Positions 35,895-45,826 of a stretch of DNA of 64,000 nucleotides are shown here, piece by piece (the stretch's first letter is position 1; the number at the start of each line of letters is the position of its first letter). The notes under the pieces are model-generated. The model made no database searches. It saw only the letters and a list, made by a program, of their open reading frames with translations, and had not been told where the DNA came from. The position numbers and the translations under genes are program-made. Where the stretch lies: the NCBI GenBank assembly GCA_903897925.1, contig CAIUDG010000035.1, positions 1 through 64,000 on the forward strand. Direction: 5' to 3'. This stretch comes from an uncultured beta proteobacterium (GTDB taxonomy: Bacteria > Pseudomonadota > Gammaproteobacteria > Burkholderiales > Burkholderiaceae_C).

Positions 35895-37163
35895 TCAGGA
35901 ACTTGCCTGGTCCAGATCAAAAGCTTTGTGCAAGGCGCGCACGGCCAATTCCATGTACTTCTCGTCGATCACCACCGAGGTCTTGATTTCCGAGGTGGAG
36001 ATCATCTGGATGTTGATGCCCTCTTCGCTCAGCACGCGGAACATGCGGCTGGCCACACCGACGTGGCTGCGCATGCCGATACCCACGATGGACACCTTGC
36101 AGATCTTGGTGTCGCCCAAAATTTCCATGGCGCCCAGCTTGGGCAGCACTTTTTCCTTCAGCAGGTCCACCGTCTTGGCATAGTCGCCACGGTTGACGGT
36201 GAAGCTGAAATCGGTCTTGCCTTCCTTGCTGACGTTTTGAATGATCACATCCACGTCAATATTGGCATCCGCCACCACGCCCAGAATCTGGTACGCAATG
36301 CCGGGGGTGTCGGGCACCGCCAGCATGGAAATCTTGGCTTCGTCGCGGCTGAAAGCAATGCCGGAAACAATGGCTTGTTCCATGTGTTCGTCTTCCTCAA
36401 AAGTAATCAAAGTGCCAGATGCGGCTTCTTCGGTGATATCGATATCCCAGGGGGTGAAGCTGCTCAGAACGCGCAGCGGCACCTTGTATTTGCCGGCGAA
36501 TTCCACCGAGCGGATCTGCAGCACCTTGGAGCCCATGGATGCCATTTCCAGCATTTCTTCAAAGCTCACGGTGTGCAGGCGCCGCGCTTGTGGAACCACG
36601 CGCGGGTCGGTGGTGTAAACACCGTCAACGTCGGTATAAATCAGGCACTCGGCCGCATGCATGGCGGCCGCCACGGCTACCGCCGAGGTGTCCGAACCAC
36701 CGCGCCCGAGCGTCGTGATATTGCCCATTTCGTCCAGTCCCTGGAAGCCGGTGACGATCACTACCTTGCCAGCATCCAGATCGGCGCGCACTTTGGCGTC
36801 GTCGATCGACTCAATGCGCGCTTTGGTGTAGGCGCTGTTGGTGCGGATCGGCACTTGCCAGCCGGCGTAGCTGACCGACTCCAGGCCTTCGGCCTGCAGC
36901 GCAATCGCCAGCAGCGCGCTCGATACCTGCTCGCCGGTGGCGGCCAGCATGTCGAGCTCGCGGCCATAGGCCTCGCCCGGCTTGGCCGGCGACAATTCTT
37001 TTGCCAAACCCAGCAGACGGTTGGTTTCGCCGCTCATGGCGGAGGGAACCACCACCATCTGGTGACCTGCACGTGCCCATTTGGCCACGCGTTTTGCAAC
37101 ATTGCGGATGCGTTCCGTAGAACCCATCGAGGTGCCGCCATATTTGTGAACTATCAATGCCAT
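35895..37163 (-). CDS. lysC: Aspartate kinase
   Basis: Phosphorylates aspartate, the first step to lysine, threonine, methionine and diaminopimelate. The 422-aa monofunctional enzyme has the N-terminal KYGGTSMG, TLGRGGSDTSAVAVA in the kinase domain, and two C-terminal ACT domains (about 270-340 and 350-420) with SMLAVPDTPGIAYQIL and VGIGMRSHVGVASRMF, which give feedback control by lysine and/or threonine. An internal start for a separate beta subunit is possible in this family. It lies 4 bp after tilS; there is no lysine riboswitch. Confidence 0.96.
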   Translation of the reverse strand: MALIVHKYGGTSMGSTERIRNVAKRVAKWARAGHQMVVVPSAMSGETNRLLGLAKELSPAKPGEAYGRELDMLAATGEQVSSALLAIALQAEGLESVSYAGWQVPIRTNSAYTKARIESIDDAKVRADLDAGKVVIVTGFQGLDEMGNITTLGRGGSDTSAVAVAAAMHAAECLIYTDVDGVYTTDPRVVPQARRLHTVSFEEMLEMASMGSKVLQIRSVEFAGKYKVPLRVLSSFTPWDIDITEEAASGTLITFEEDEHMEQAIVSGIAFSRDEAKISMLAVPDTPGIAYQILGVVADANIDVDVIIQNVSKEGKTDFSFTVNRGDYAKTVDLLKEKVLPKLGAMEILGDTKICKVSIVGIGMRSHVGVASRMFRVLSEEGINIQMISTSEIKTSVVIDEKYMELAVRALHKAFDLDQASS

Positions 37164-37167
37164 CGGA

Positions 37168-38211
37168 TCAATTTTTGGGTAGCAAATCCTGCGGATTGTA
37201 CCAAGTCAGCACCAAGCCCCTGCGCGCGGCGAAGCCCTGGCCAACCTTGATGTGAATCTTCTGCCCGCGGGTCCTGGCTGCGGCCACCTGCCCGAGCAGT
37301 TCGTCCAGCTGCGCGGCGCTGGGAATCACCCGATGCCGCACCTTGAGCCAATGCCGCAGCAGGTTGGCCTGGCGTGGCGTCGACAAGGCTTGCAAGCCCT
37401 TGAGCAGCAGGTTCTGGTCACTGGCGCGCAGCACACCTTGCAAGTCCTGCTGTGCCAGTTCGTCAAGCAGGCCCTGGGCCTGGGCGGCATGCGCGGCACT
37501 GCGGGCAAAGGTGTCACGGAACTGGGGGAAAACGCTGTCGAGCACCGGCAACAGGCGGGCCCGGATGCGGTTGCGGGTGTAGCGCTCGTCGGCATTGCTG
37601 GGATCAACGGCATAAGGCTGGGCCCGATCCAGCAGCCAGGCCCGAATTTCGGCACCGCTTACCCGGAGCAAAGGGCGGACAAAAGCCACACCACCGCGCA
37701 CCCAGTGCTGTGGCATGGCGCTCAAGCCAGCCAAACCGGCGCCCCGGCCCAGGGCCAGCAACAGGGTTTCGGCCTGGTCATCGGCATGCTGGGCGACGGC
37801 AATTGTGGCCAGTGGCGCAAACACGTCGATATCAGCGTCGATGTTGGCGTCGCTGCCCGCGTCAGTGCTGCGCTGCGCTGCGCCGCCAGTCGCAGTGGCC
37901 AGCGCCAGCAGGCCCTGGTAACGGGCAATGCGCGCCGCGTCTTCCGGGCTTTGGCCTGGCGCAGGTCCGGCCTGCACCGCGCCGACGCGCAGGGGTACGC
38001 CAAGAGCGCCGCACAGTGTGCGGCAATGGTCTTCAAAATCTGTCGCAGCGGCTTGCAGGCCGTGGTTGATGTGCAGCGCCACCACCTGCCCCGGCCATTT
38101 TTCGGCACAGCACAGCAGCAATGCGGTAGAGTCGGCGCCGCCGCTCAGGGCCACGCCCAGCGGCAGCGCAGGCGTGAAGGCCTGCATCGCGGCCTGCAGG
38201 GACTGCGTCAT
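37168..38211 (-). CDS. tilS: tRNA(Ile)-lysidine synthase
   Basis: Modifies C34 of tRNA-Ile(CAU) to lysidine so that it reads AUA. The 347-aa protein has the PP-loop SGGADS (residues 23-28), HINHGLQ, GHxxDD-type region AVAQHADDQAETLLL and DPSNADERYTRNRIR. A Gly/Ala/Asp-rich insertion (STDAGSDANIDADIDVFAP, roughly residues 115-133) precedes the AQHADDQAET motif; it has an internal near-repeat at DNA level and is not part of the usual core. It is 5 bp upstream of lysC. Confidence 0.93.
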   Translation of the reverse strand: MTQSLQAAMQAFTPALPLGVALSGGADSTALLLCCAEKWPGQVVALHINHGLQAAATDFEDHCRTLCGALGVPLRVGAVQAGPAPGQSPEDAARIARYQGLLALATATGGAAQRSTDAGSDANIDADIDVFAPLATIAVAQHADDQAETLLLALGRGAGLAGLSAMPQHWVRGGVAFVRPLLRVSGAEIRAWLLDRAQPYAVDPSNADERYTRNRIRARLLPVLDSVFPQFRDTFARSAAHAAQAQGLLDELAQQDLQGVLRASDQNLLLKGLQALSTPRQANLLRHWLKVRHRVIPSAAQLDELLGQVAAARTRGQKIHIKVGQGFAARRGLVLTWYNPQDLLPKN

Positions 38212-38229
38212 GCGCCGCGCACGGGCTGA

Positions 38230-39207
38230 TTACTTGGCGCTGGCTTTGGTGTCGATAAAACGGCCATAGCTTTGCAGCCGCTCATAGCGCCGGTCCAGCA
38301 GGTCGCGCACCTTCAGATCGGAAATCTGGCGGAAGGCGTCGCCCAGGGCACGCTTGAGGAACGCCGCCGCCTGGCGCGTATCGCGGTGCGCGCCACCCAC
38401 AGGCTCGTTGACAATCTTATCGATCAGGCCCAGGGCCTTCAGGCGGTGCGCCGTGATGCCCAGGGCATCGGCCGCGTCCTGCGCCCGGTCCGAGGTCTTC
38501 CACAAAATGGATGCACAACCTTCCGGACTGATCACCGAGTAGATCGAGTACTGCAGCATCACCAGCTGGTCGGCCACCGAAATCGCCAGCGCGCCACCGG
38601 AGCCGCCTTCGCCAATGATGGTGGTGATGATGGGCACTTCCAGCTGCGCCATTTCAAAAATATTGCGGCCGATGGCTTCCGACTGGCCGCGTTCTTCGGC
38701 GTCAATGCCAGGGTAGGCACCGGGCGTGTCGACAAAGGTGAACACCGGCAGCTTGAACTTCTCCGCCAGCTTCATCAGGCGCAGCGCCTTGCGATAGCCT
38801 TCGGGTTTGCTCATGCCGAAGTTGCGCAGACCGCGCTCCTTGGTGTCGCGCCCTTTTTGCTGGCCGATCACCATGCACGGCGTACCGTTGAAACGGGCCA
38901 GTCCGCCGACAATACTCAGATCGTCGGAAAAATGCCGGTCCCCATGCAGCTCGACAAAATGGGTGAAGATTTCCCCCACGTAGTCCAGCGTGTAAGGCCG
39001 CTCGGCATGGCGCGCAATCTTGGTGATCTGCCAGGGCGTCAGGTCACTGTAGATGTCTTTGGTCAGCTGCTGGCTCTTTTTGGCCAGCTGCTCGATTTCC
39101 GCAGAAATATCGACCGCAGACTCGTTCTGCACATAACGCAACTCTTCAATCTTGCCTTCCAGCTCAGCAATTGGCTGCTCAAAATCCAGAAATATCTTTT
39201 TCGCCAA
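38230..39207 (-). CDS. accA: Acetyl-CoA carboxylase carboxyltransferase subunit alpha
   Basis: Transfers the carboxyl group from carboxybiotin to acetyl-CoA, giving malonyl-CoA for fatty-acid synthesis; works with AccD. The 325 residues are normal for AccA, with an N-terminal coiled segment ([19 protein letters not shown]) and the crotonase-like core: [53 protein letters not shown] and [14 protein letters not shown]. It lies 18 bp before tilS on the minus strand, a typical Burkholderiales order. Confidence 0.97.
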   Translation of the reverse strand: MAKKIFLDFEQPIAELEGKIEELRYVQNESAVDISAEIEQLAKKSQQLTKDIYSDLTPWQITKIARHAERPYTLDYVGEIFTHFVELHGDRHFSDDLSIVGGLARFNGTPCMVIGQQKGRDTKERGLRNFGMSKPEGYRKALRLMKLAEKFKLPVFTFVDTPGAYPGIDAEERGQSEAIGRNIFEMAQLEVPIITTIIGEGGSGGALAISVADQLVMLQYSIYSVISPEGCASILWKTSDRAQDAADALGITAHRLKALGLIDKIVNEPVGGAHRDTRQAAAFLKRALGDAFRQISDLKVRDLLDRRYERLQSYGRFIDTKASAK

Positions 39208-39256
39208 CGCACTTCTCCTTATAAGGATGCCCGCCCCCCAGGAGCCGGACGATCAT

Positions 39257-39907
39257 TCAATACGCCACCGGCAGGGGGTCAAGCGACCGCCAAATATACC
39301 AAGTCGCCACGCTGCAATAGGGAGCCCAGGCCGCGGCCACCTCGCGGGCGTCGCTGCGGCTTACGGTATCCCCGGAAAAATAGTTGCGGCTGATGCCGTT
39401 GATCAGGCCCACATCATCCAGCGGCAACACGTTGGGCCGCATCATATGAAAAATCAGGAACATCTCCGCGGTCCAGCGTCCAATACCGCGAATCGCCACC
39501 AGTTCGGCAATGATTTCCTCGTCTGGCATGTCTTCCCATGACTTGACGTGCAAGGCGCCATTGTCAAAGTGCAAGGCCAGGTCGACCAGGTATTCCACTT
39601 TGCGCGCACTCAGTCCGGCGCTGCGCATGTCGTCCACCTTCAGGCGCAACACATTGGCCGGCGTAATATTGCGCGGCAAGGCGGCGAAACGGTCCCAGAC
39701 GGTTTGCGCCGCTTTCACGGAAATCTGCTGTCCGACGATGCTGCGCGCCAGTGTCACAAAGGCGTCACCGCGGGTCTGCAGACAGGCATCACCGAATTGC
39801 GGGATCAGGCGGCGCATAACCCGGTCTTTCTTGACCAGGTGCTTGCAGGCCTCTTCCCAGAATTGGGGGGTGGTGGCCTGCGCCGGGCTGGGCGGAGTGA
39901 CAATCAT
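39257..39907 (-). CDS. DNA-3-methyladenine glycosylase (HhH-GPD superfamily)
   Basis: Base-excision repair glycosylase removing alkylated purines. The 216-aa protein has [19 protein letters not shown], the helix-hairpin-helix [18 protein letters not shown] and the catalytic Asp region LPLDDVGL. It resembles the catalytic core of AlkA without the N-terminal TBP-like domain. The start ATG overlaps the cysS stop by 4 bp, so it is co-translated with cysS. Confidence 0.9.
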   Translation of the reverse strand: MIVTPPSPAQATTPQFWEEACKHLVKKDRVMRRLIPQFGDACLQTRGDAFVTLARSIVGQQISVKAAQTVWDRFAALPRNITPANVLRLKVDDMRSAGLSARKVEYLVDLALHFDNGALHVKSWEDMPDEEIIAELVAIRGIGRWTAEMFLIFHMMRPNVLPLDDVGLINGISRNYFSGDTVSRSDAREVAAAWAPYCSVATWYIWRSLDPLPVAY

Positions 39908-41304
39908 TTCTGCACAACTTCCCAGTGGGTGACGCCGGCGCTGTCCTTGAGCACAATGCCGGCAGCCAGCAATTCCTGGCGCAGTGCATCGGCGCGGGCA
40001 AAGTCTTTGCGTGCCTTGGCCGCACTGCGCTCATCAATCAGCGCCTGAATGGTCGCCTCGGACATTGCCGCACCGGCCTGCAAATACGCTTGCGGGTCCT
40101 GCTGCAGCAAGCCCAGGCAGCCACCCAGCGCGCGCAACAGCGCGGCGTGCTGCGGCGTTTTGCTGCGGTTCAGCTCGGAGGCCAGGTCAAACAGCACGGC
40201 AATGGCTTCCGGCGTGCCAAAGTCTTCGTCCATTGCCGCCCGGAAGCGCGCCGCAAAGGGTTCGTTCCAGTCCAGCGGAACCAACGCCGGCACCGCCGGC
40301 TGCCATTGCAGCGCGGTGTACAGGCGCTTCAGCGCCGCCCGAGCGTCGTTCAGATGGGCGTCGCTGTAGTTCAGTGCGCTGCGGTAGTGGGTGCGCAGCA
40401 GAAAGAAACGTACAGTCTCGGCGTCATAGGACTCGAGCACCGTGCGAATGGTGAAAAAGTTGCCCAGACTCTTGGACATTTTCTCGTTGTCCACGCGCAC
40501 AAAACCGTTGTGCATCCACCAGCGCGCCAGGGGTTTGCCGCTGGCGCCCTCGCTCTGCGCGATTTCATTCTCATGGTGCGGAAACTGCAGGTCGGCACCG
40601 CCGCCATGGATGTCAAAGGTCTCGCCCAGGGTCTGGCAGCTCATGGCCGAACACTCAATGTGCCAGCCCGGGCGCCCGACGCCAAAACCATAGCCCAGCG
40701 CATCGCTGTCCCACTTGGCATCCTCCGGCTCATCTGGCTTGGCCGATTTCCACAGCACGAAGTCGAGCGGGTCTTCCTTGCCGTCGTCCACCGCAACGCG
40801 CTCACCAGCGCGCAATTCGTCCAGCGATTTGCCGGACAGCTTGCCGTAGCCAACAAACTTGCGCACCGAATAGTTCACGTCACCACCGGGCACCTGATAG
40901 GCCAGCCCTCGGTCCTTGAGCTGGGCTATCAGGGACAGCATCTGGGGCACGTATTCGGTAGCGCGCGGCTCGACGCTGGGGCGCTCGATGCCCAGGGCAT
41001 CGGTGTCGGCATACATTGCCTGCAGCATCTCGTCGGTGAGTTGCCGGATCGATATGCCGCGCTCCAGTGCGCGCTTGATGATCTTGTCGTCGATGTCGGT
41101 GATGTTGCGCACATAACGCACCTGCAGGCCAGAACTGCGCAGCCAGCGCTGAACCACGTCAAACGCCATCATCATGCGCGCGTGGCCAATGTGGCACAGG
41201 TCATAGATCGTCATGCCGCAGACGTACATGCGAACATGTCCCGGCTCAACCGGTACGAAGGGCTCGATAGCACGTGTCAACGTGTTGTAGATGCGCAAAC
41301 TCAT
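39904..41304 (-). CDS. cysS: Cysteinyl-tRNA synthetase
   Basis: Charges tRNA-Cys. The 466-aa class I synthetase has the zinc Cys29 in [13 protein letters not shown] at residues 38-41 (CHIGHARM), the zinc motif WHIECSAMS...[17 protein letters not shown], and KMSKS in [12 protein letters not shown]. The C-terminal region contains the short DALR-like helical domain. I chose ATG 41304 (MSLRIYNTL), the family-typical N-terminus, over an ATG six codons upstream. It is divergent from the TPR gene across 183 bp. Confidence 0.96.
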   Translation of the reverse strand: MSLRIYNTLTRAIEPFVPVEPGHVRMYVCGMTIYDLCHIGHARMMMAFDVVQRWLRSSGLQVRYVRNITDIDDKIIKRALERGISIRQLTDEMLQAMYADTDALGIERPSVEPRATEYVPQMLSLIAQLKDRGLAYQVPGGDVNYSVRKFVGYGKLSGKSLDELRAGERVAVDDGKEDPLDFVLWKSAKPDEPEDAKWDSDALGYGFGVGRPGWHIECSAMSCQTLGETFDIHGGGADLQFPHHENEIAQSEGASGKPLARWWMHNGFVRVDNEKMSKSLGNFFTIRTVLESYDAETVRFFLLRTHYRSALNYSDAHLNDARAALKRLYTALQWQPAVPALVPLDWNEPFAARFRAAMDEDFGTPEAIAVLFDLASELNRSKTPQHAALLRALGGCLGLLQQDPQAYLQAGAAMSEATIQALIDERSAAKARKDFARADALRQELLAAGIVLKDSAGVTHWEVVQK

Positions 41305-41487
41305 GGCAGATAAAGATCGCACGCCCGGGCTTCAGGCCAGGGCAATGACGCAAGTGGACAGCAAATAGTGGTGGTGGATTAGAGCAGTATCCAAGCGGAA
41401 TGGGGTTGACCTCGCTCAGATACAATCCACCGCAGTATAAAGCTCTCATGGCCGTGCCATTGTCGGGGCATTGATGACAAAGGTTGT

Positions 41488-42585
41488 ATGAAGCACGCGC
41501 GCTCCTCCGTATTCTGGTCCATCCGGCTTATCACGATGGCACTTTCGCTGCATTTGTCCAGTGCATTCGCAGACGATTACACCGAAGTAGCGCAACTGGT
41601 GCGCGCCGGGAAACTGCCCGAGGCGCTGTCCAAAGCCGACCAATACCTGTCCAACCAGCCCAAAGACGCGCAAATGCGCTTTCTCAAGGGCGTGATCCTG
41701 CGCGATAGCGGCAAAACCTCCGAAGCCATCGCCAACTTCACGCGCCTGACCGAAGAATATCCAGACTTGCCCGAGCCCTATAACAACCTGGCCGTGCTAT
41801 ACGCATCGCAAGGCCAGTTTGACAAGGCGCGTATATCGCTGGAAATGGCTATCCGAACCAACCCCAGCTATGCCACGGCCCACGAAAATCTGGGCGACGT
41901 GTATGCCAAGCTGGCCAGCCAGGCCTACAACAAGGCGCTGCAACTCGACAGCACCAATCCGGCGGTGCCGCCCAAGCTGGCACTGATCCGCGAGCTGTTC
42001 TCCAGCACCAAGCGCCCCGCCAGCGTCGCGCCCGCATCCAGTCCGGCACCGGCAGCGGTGGTCGCCGCCGCCAAGCCAACGCCGCCGGTTCCGGCTTCGG
42101 CGCCGGCGCCGGCGGTGGTCAAAACGGCGCCGGTCGTCGCAGCAGCTCCGGCCCCCGTGGCGGCTCCGGTGGTGGCTGCGGCCAAGACCAGCGCACCAGC
42201 CCCGGCCGCAGCGCCGGCAGCGCGCCCGCTGCCCAGCACGGCATCGTCGGAAAAAGAGGTGGATGCTGCTATCAAAGCCTGGGCTGCGGCCTGGTCCTCG
42301 CGTGACGTTAAAGGCTATCTGGCACTCTATAGCAAGGAATTCAGCACCCCAGGTGGCATCAGCCGCAGCAACTGGGAAGAAGAACGCCGCCGCCGCATTG
42401 CCGGCAAATCGAACATCAGCGTCAAGATCAACAATCTGCAAATCAGTATCAATGGCAACAAGGCCGTCGCCAAATTCCGCCAGGACTACCGCGCCGGTGG
42501 GCTGGCGGTGTCCAGCCGCAAGGTACTCGACCTGAGCAAAAATGGAGAGCGCTGGCAAATCACCAAAGAAACCATCGGCAACTAA
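41488..42585 (+). CDS. Periplasmic TPR protein with C-terminal NTF2-like (Cds6-type) domain
   Basis: A 365-aa secreted protein. It has a signal peptide (cleavage near SAFA-DD, about residue 28), two to four TPR repeats (about 30-165; LPEPYNNLAVLYASQGQFDKA is clear), an Ala/Pro/Val-rich flexible linker (about 175-250), and a C-terminal domain with VDAAIKAWAAAWSSRDVKGYL and GERWQITKE of the NTF2/SnoaL-like type. A similar C-terminal domain ends the next protein, an L,D-transpeptidase. TPR plus linker suggest an envelope scaffold for peptidoglycan enzymes (inference). Confidence 0.85.
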   Translation: MKHARSSVFWSIRLITMALSLHLSSAFADDYTEVAQLVRAGKLPEALSKADQYLSNQPKDAQMRFLKGVILRDSGKTSEAIANFTRLTEEYPDLPEPYNNLAVLYASQGQFDKARISLEMAIRTNPSYATAHENLGDVYAKLASQAYNKALQLDSTNPAVPPKLALIRELFSSTKRPASVAPASSPAPAAVVAAAKPTPPVPASAPAPAVVKTAPVVAAAPAPVAAPVVAAAKTSAPAPAAAPAARPLPSTASSEKEVDAAIKAWAAAWSSRDVKGYLALYSKEFSTPGGISRSNWEEERRRRIAGKSNISVKINNLQISINGNKAVAKFRQDYRAGGLAVSSRKVLDLSKNGERWQITKETIGN

Positions 42586-42620
42586 GCGCCGGGCCTCACT
42601 GACTGTGCTTTATTTGCTTC

Positions 42621-43898
42621 ATGCCTATGTACGTTTCTAGTCAACGCTTGCCGGCGCTGGCTCTGGTGCTCTTGCTGCTGTTTGGAACCTGCAACACCGT
42701 GGCCCAGGCGCGGCCCCAGCGCGTTCCAGCAAAGCCCGCCAAAGCGGCACCTGCCCCGGCCCCGGCGCCGACTCCGACCGTTCAAAATTCCGACGGATTG
42801 GCAGAAGCCAAACTGATCGAAATCTACCGCCTGATTGGCGTCGGTCGCCATCGCGAGGCCCTGGCGCGGGCCGAAAAGCTGGTGCAGGCCCTGCCCAATT
42901 TCCAGCTCGCCCAACTGGTCTATGGCGACCTGCTCATGGCGCGCACCCGTCCGGTCAATGCCCTCGGCGACGTCCCGCCCGACATGGCACGCGCTGCCGG
43001 CAGCACCCTGGGCGAGCTGCGGGAAGAATCCCTGCGCCGCATGCGCGCACTCAAAGAGCGGCCGGCCCCAGGCACCATTCCCTCGCAGTTTCTGGCCTTG
43101 TCGCAAAAATCCCGCCATGCGATCGCGGTAGATGCCTCGCGCTCGCGGCTGTATCTGTTTGAAAACACCAACAACGGGCTGGTGCTGATCGCCGACTACT
43201 ATATTTCGGTCGGCAAAGCCGGCATCTCCAAGACCAGCGAGGGGGATCAGCGCACGCCACTGGGCGTGTACTACATCACCAGCAATCTGGACCGCAAGAA
43301 TCTGAAAGACTTCTATGGCTCAGGCGCCCTGCCGCTGAGCTACCCCAATATTCTGGATGCCAAACGCGGCAAAACCGGTGGCGGCATCTGGCTGCATGGC
43401 ACCCCCTCCGCCCAGTATTCGCGCCCGCCGCAGTCCACCGATGGCTGCGTCGTCATGGCCAACCCGGACCTGGCACATATCATTCGCACGGTCGAAGTAC
43501 GCAGCACGCCGGTGGTGATTGCCAGCCAGCTGCAGTGGATAGATGCACGCAAGGCACAGGCCGAAATTCAGCCCTTTGAAAACACCTTGCATGCCTGGCG
43601 CAACGCCAAGACGGCCGGTGACGTGAACCAGGTGCTGGCCTTCTACACGCCCGATTTTTCCAGCAACGGAAAAACCCTGGCGCAATGGACCGGCACGCTG
43701 AAAGCAGAAATCTCCAAAGCCCAAGGTCGCGCCATCCAGCTGAAAGACGTATCCTATCTGCGCTGGACCGACAGCGCAGACACCATGGTGGTCACTTTTG
43801 GTGAAGTGGCTGACGGCACCAAAACCGGCTGGACCAAACGCCAGTACTGGATGCGCCAGGGCAACCAGTGGAAAATATTTTTTGAAGGAACCCTCTAA
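42621..43898 (+). CDS. L,D-transpeptidase (YkuD) with C-terminal NTF2-like domain
   Basis: Periplasmic enzyme forming 3-3 peptidoglycan crosslinks or attaching proteins to the wall. The 425-aa precursor has an N-terminal signal peptide (about 1-34), a Pro/Ala linker, a central YkuD domain with [11 protein letters not shown] (His259) and STDGCVVM (catalytic Cys276), and a C-terminal about 110-residue NTF2/Cds6-like domain ([21 protein letters not shown] ... QWKIFFEG). Its TAA overlaps the ppiA ATG by one base. Its neighbours on the same strand are an envelope TPR protein and two cyclophilins. Confidence 0.92.
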   Translation: MPMYVSSQRLPALALVLLLLFGTCNTVAQARPQRVPAKPAKAAPAPAPAPTPTVQNSDGLAEAKLIEIYRLIGVGRHREALARAEKLVQALPNFQLAQLVYGDLLMARTRPVNALGDVPPDMARAAGSTLGELREESLRRMRALKERPAPGTIPSQFLALSQKSRHAIAVDASRSRLYLFENTNNGLVLIADYYISVGKAGISKTSEGDQRTPLGVYYITSNLDRKNLKDFYGSGALPLSYPNILDAKRGKTGGGIWLHGTPSAQYSRPPQSTDGCVVMANPDLAHIIRTVEVRSTPVVIASQLQWIDARKAQAEIQPFENTLHAWRNAKTAGDVNQVLAFYTPDFSSNGKTLAQWTGTLKAEISKAQGRAIQLKDVSYLRWTDSADTMVVTFGEVADGTKTGWTKRQYWMRQGNQWKIFFEGTL

Positions 43899-44482
43899 TG
43901 ACATTGACACGCATGGGCCGCCGCATGGCCCTGGTTCTCGGTACCGCTTTCGCCATCAGCGCCATGGCACAGGCGCCGGCCGCGCCCAAGGTGAAATTCC
44001 AGACCAATCTGGGCAACTTCACCTTGGAGCTGTACCCCGACAAAGCCCCCAAGACGGTGGAAAACTTTCTCCAATACGTCAAAGACAAGCAATACAACGG
44101 CACCGTCTTTCACCGCGTCATCAGCGGCTTCATGATTCAAGGCGGTGGTTTTGACGCCAACATGAAAGAAAAAGCCACCCGCGCACCAATCGCCAACGAA
44201 GCCAACAACGGTCTGAAAAACGACCGCGGCACCATTGCCATGGCACGCACCTCCAACCCGGATTCCGCCACCGCCCAGTTTTTCATCAATACCGTGGACA
44301 ACGGTTTCCTGAACTACAGCGCGCCCACCCCACAAGGCTGGGGCTATGCCGTATTCGGCAAGGTGATTGCCGGCATGGACACGGTTGACAAGATCCGTGT
44401 CGTTCAGACCGGCAACATCGGCATGAACCAAAACGTTCCGCTTACTCCCGTCATCATCAACGCAGCTACCCTGGAAAAATAA
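43898..44482 (+). CDS. ppiA: Periplasmic peptidyl-prolyl cis-trans isomerase (cyclophilin A)
   Basis: Proline isomerase for exported protein folding. The 194-aa precursor has an N-terminal signal peptide (cleavage near AMAQ-AP, about residue 24) and a complete cyclophilin domain: [33 protein letters not shown] and [20 protein letters not shown]. It overlaps the transpeptidase gene by one base and is 3 bp from a cytoplasmic paralogue. Confidence 0.95.
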   Translation: MTLTRMGRRMALVLGTAFAISAMAQAPAAPKVKFQTNLGNFTLELYPDKAPKTVENFLQYVKDKQYNGTVFHRVISGFMIQGGGFDANMKEKATRAPIANEANNGLKNDRGTIAMARTSNPDSATAQFFINTVDNGFLNYSAPTPQGWGYAVFGKVIAGMDTVDKIRVVQTGNIGMNQNVPLTPVIINAATLEK

Positions 44483-44485
44483 ACC

Positions 44486-44992
44486 ATGAGCAACCCACAA
44501 GTCGAACTGCACATCGCCGGCCACGGCGTGATCACCCTGGAACTTGACCAGGAAAAGGCCCCCAAGTCGGTCGAAAACTTCCTGGCTTACGTCAACAAAG
44601 GCCATTACGACAACACCGTGTTTCACCGCGTCATCCCCGGATTCATGATCCAGGGCGGCGGCATGGAACCCGGCATGGCCCAGAAGACCACCGATGCGCC
44701 AATTGAAAACGAAGCCAACAACGGCTTGAAGAACAACAAATACACCGTGGCCATGGCACGCACCGGTGATCCGCACTCGGCCACTGCCCAATTCTTCATC
44801 AACGTCGCTGACAACAGCTTCCTGAACCACACCTCGCCATCGGCGCAAGGCTGGGGTTATGCCGTGTTCGGCAAGGTGGTTTCCGGCGCTGAAGTGGTCG
44901 ACAAAATCAAGGCTGTAAAAACCAGCCGCAAGGGCTACCACGAAGACGTGCCAGTGGAAGACGTGGTCATTGAAAAGGCCGTGGCACTCTAA
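44486..44992 (+). CDS. ppiB: Cytoplasmic peptidyl-prolyl cis-trans isomerase (cyclophilin B)
   Basis: A 168-aa cyclophilin without signal peptide, hence cytoplasmic. Active-site motifs [36 protein letters not shown] and [18 protein letters not shown] are intact. It is highly similar to the preceding ppiA product apart from the leader, indicating tandem duplication. Both lie upstream of lpxH, as in many Burkholderiales. Confidence 0.95.
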   Translation: MSNPQVELHIAGHGVITLELDQEKAPKSVENFLAYVNKGHYDNTVFHRVIPGFMIQGGGMEPGMAQKTTDAPIENEANNGLKNNKYTVAMARTGDPHSATAQFFINVADNSFLNHTSPSAQGWGYAVFGKVVSGAEVVDKIKAVKTSRKGYHEDVPVEDVVIEKAVAL

Positions 44993-45019
44993 GCCACCGG
45001 CTTGCATACAGGTCCGGCC

Positions 45020-45826
45020 ATGCAAATCGACGCACCGTCCGACTGGCGCTGCGTCGATTTCATTTCCGACCTGCACCTGCACGAAAGTGCGCCACAAACC
45101 CAGGCCGCCTGCGCTGACTACCTGCAGCATACGCCGGCCCGCGCGCTGTTCATTTTGGGCGACCTGTTCGAGGTCTGGGTCGGCGACGACGCCCTGGCAC
45201 AGGCCTCCCCCTTCGTCCGCCGCTGCGTTGCCATGCTGCACGCCGCCGCACAGCGGATGCCGCTCTACATCATGGTCGGCAACCGCGATTTTCTGATGGG
45301 CCCACAACTCATGGCAGCCTGTGGTGCCAGTGCCCTGCCCGACCCCAGTATTCTGGTTTTTGACACGCAACGCTGGTTGCTCAGCCATGGCGATGCGCTG
45401 TGCCTGGACGACCACCCTTACCAGGCCTTTCGCACCCAGGTGCGCAGCGCCGCCTGGCAAAGCCAGTTTCTGTCCATGCCGCTGGCGCAGCGCCAGGCCA
45501 TGGCACGCGACATCCGAACCCAAAGCGAATTAAACAAACAAAGCGGCAGCAGCTATGCCGACCTGGACCCCACCGCCTGCCTGAACTGGCTCAACCAGCA
45601 CCAGGCCAGCCACATGATTCACGGCCACACCCACCAGCCGGCCCAGCATGCGCTGGCGCCCGGCTGCACGCGCACCGTGCTGAGTGACTGGGACCTGCAG
45701 GCGCAGCCACCACGCGCGGAAGTGCTGCGCCTGTGCCTGGCAGTTGACGGCGCCGGCACAGGCAGCGCTCAACTCAGGCGGCTGAACCTGGCGGCTGCCA
45801 TGGCGGCTCCCAGGTCTGCGGATTGA
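45020..45826 (+). CDS. lpxH: UDP-2,3-diacylglucosamine diphosphatase
   Basis: Cleaves UDP-2,3-diacylglucosamine to lipid X, the fourth step of lipid A synthesis, at the inner membrane. The 268-aa calcineurin-like metallophosphatase has the metal motifs ISDLHLHE, LGDLFEVWVGDD, VGNRDFLMG, SHGDALCLDD and HGHTHQP. I start it at ATG 45020 (MQIDAPSDWR); a TTG 18 bp upstream extends it but is less likely. The last 53 bp overlap the tail of the convergent HD-GYP gene. Confidence 0.94.
   Translation: MQIDAPSDWRCVDFISDLHLHESAPQTQAACADYLQHTPARALFILGDLFEVWVGDDALAQASPFVRRCVAMLHAAAQRMPLYIMVGNRDFLMGPQLMAACGASALPDPSILVFDTQRWLLSHGDALCLDDHPYQAFRTQVRSAAWQSQFLSMPLAQRQAMARDIRTQSELNKQSGSSYADLDPTACLNWLNQHQASHMIHGHTHQPAQHALAPGCTRTVLSDWDLQAQPPRAEVLRLCLAVDGAGTGSAQLRRLNLAAAMAAPRSAD

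Noticed and set aside
43895..45523. 542-codon minus-strand frame
   Set aside because: Antisense to ppiA, ppiB and lpxH; no domain or ribosome site.
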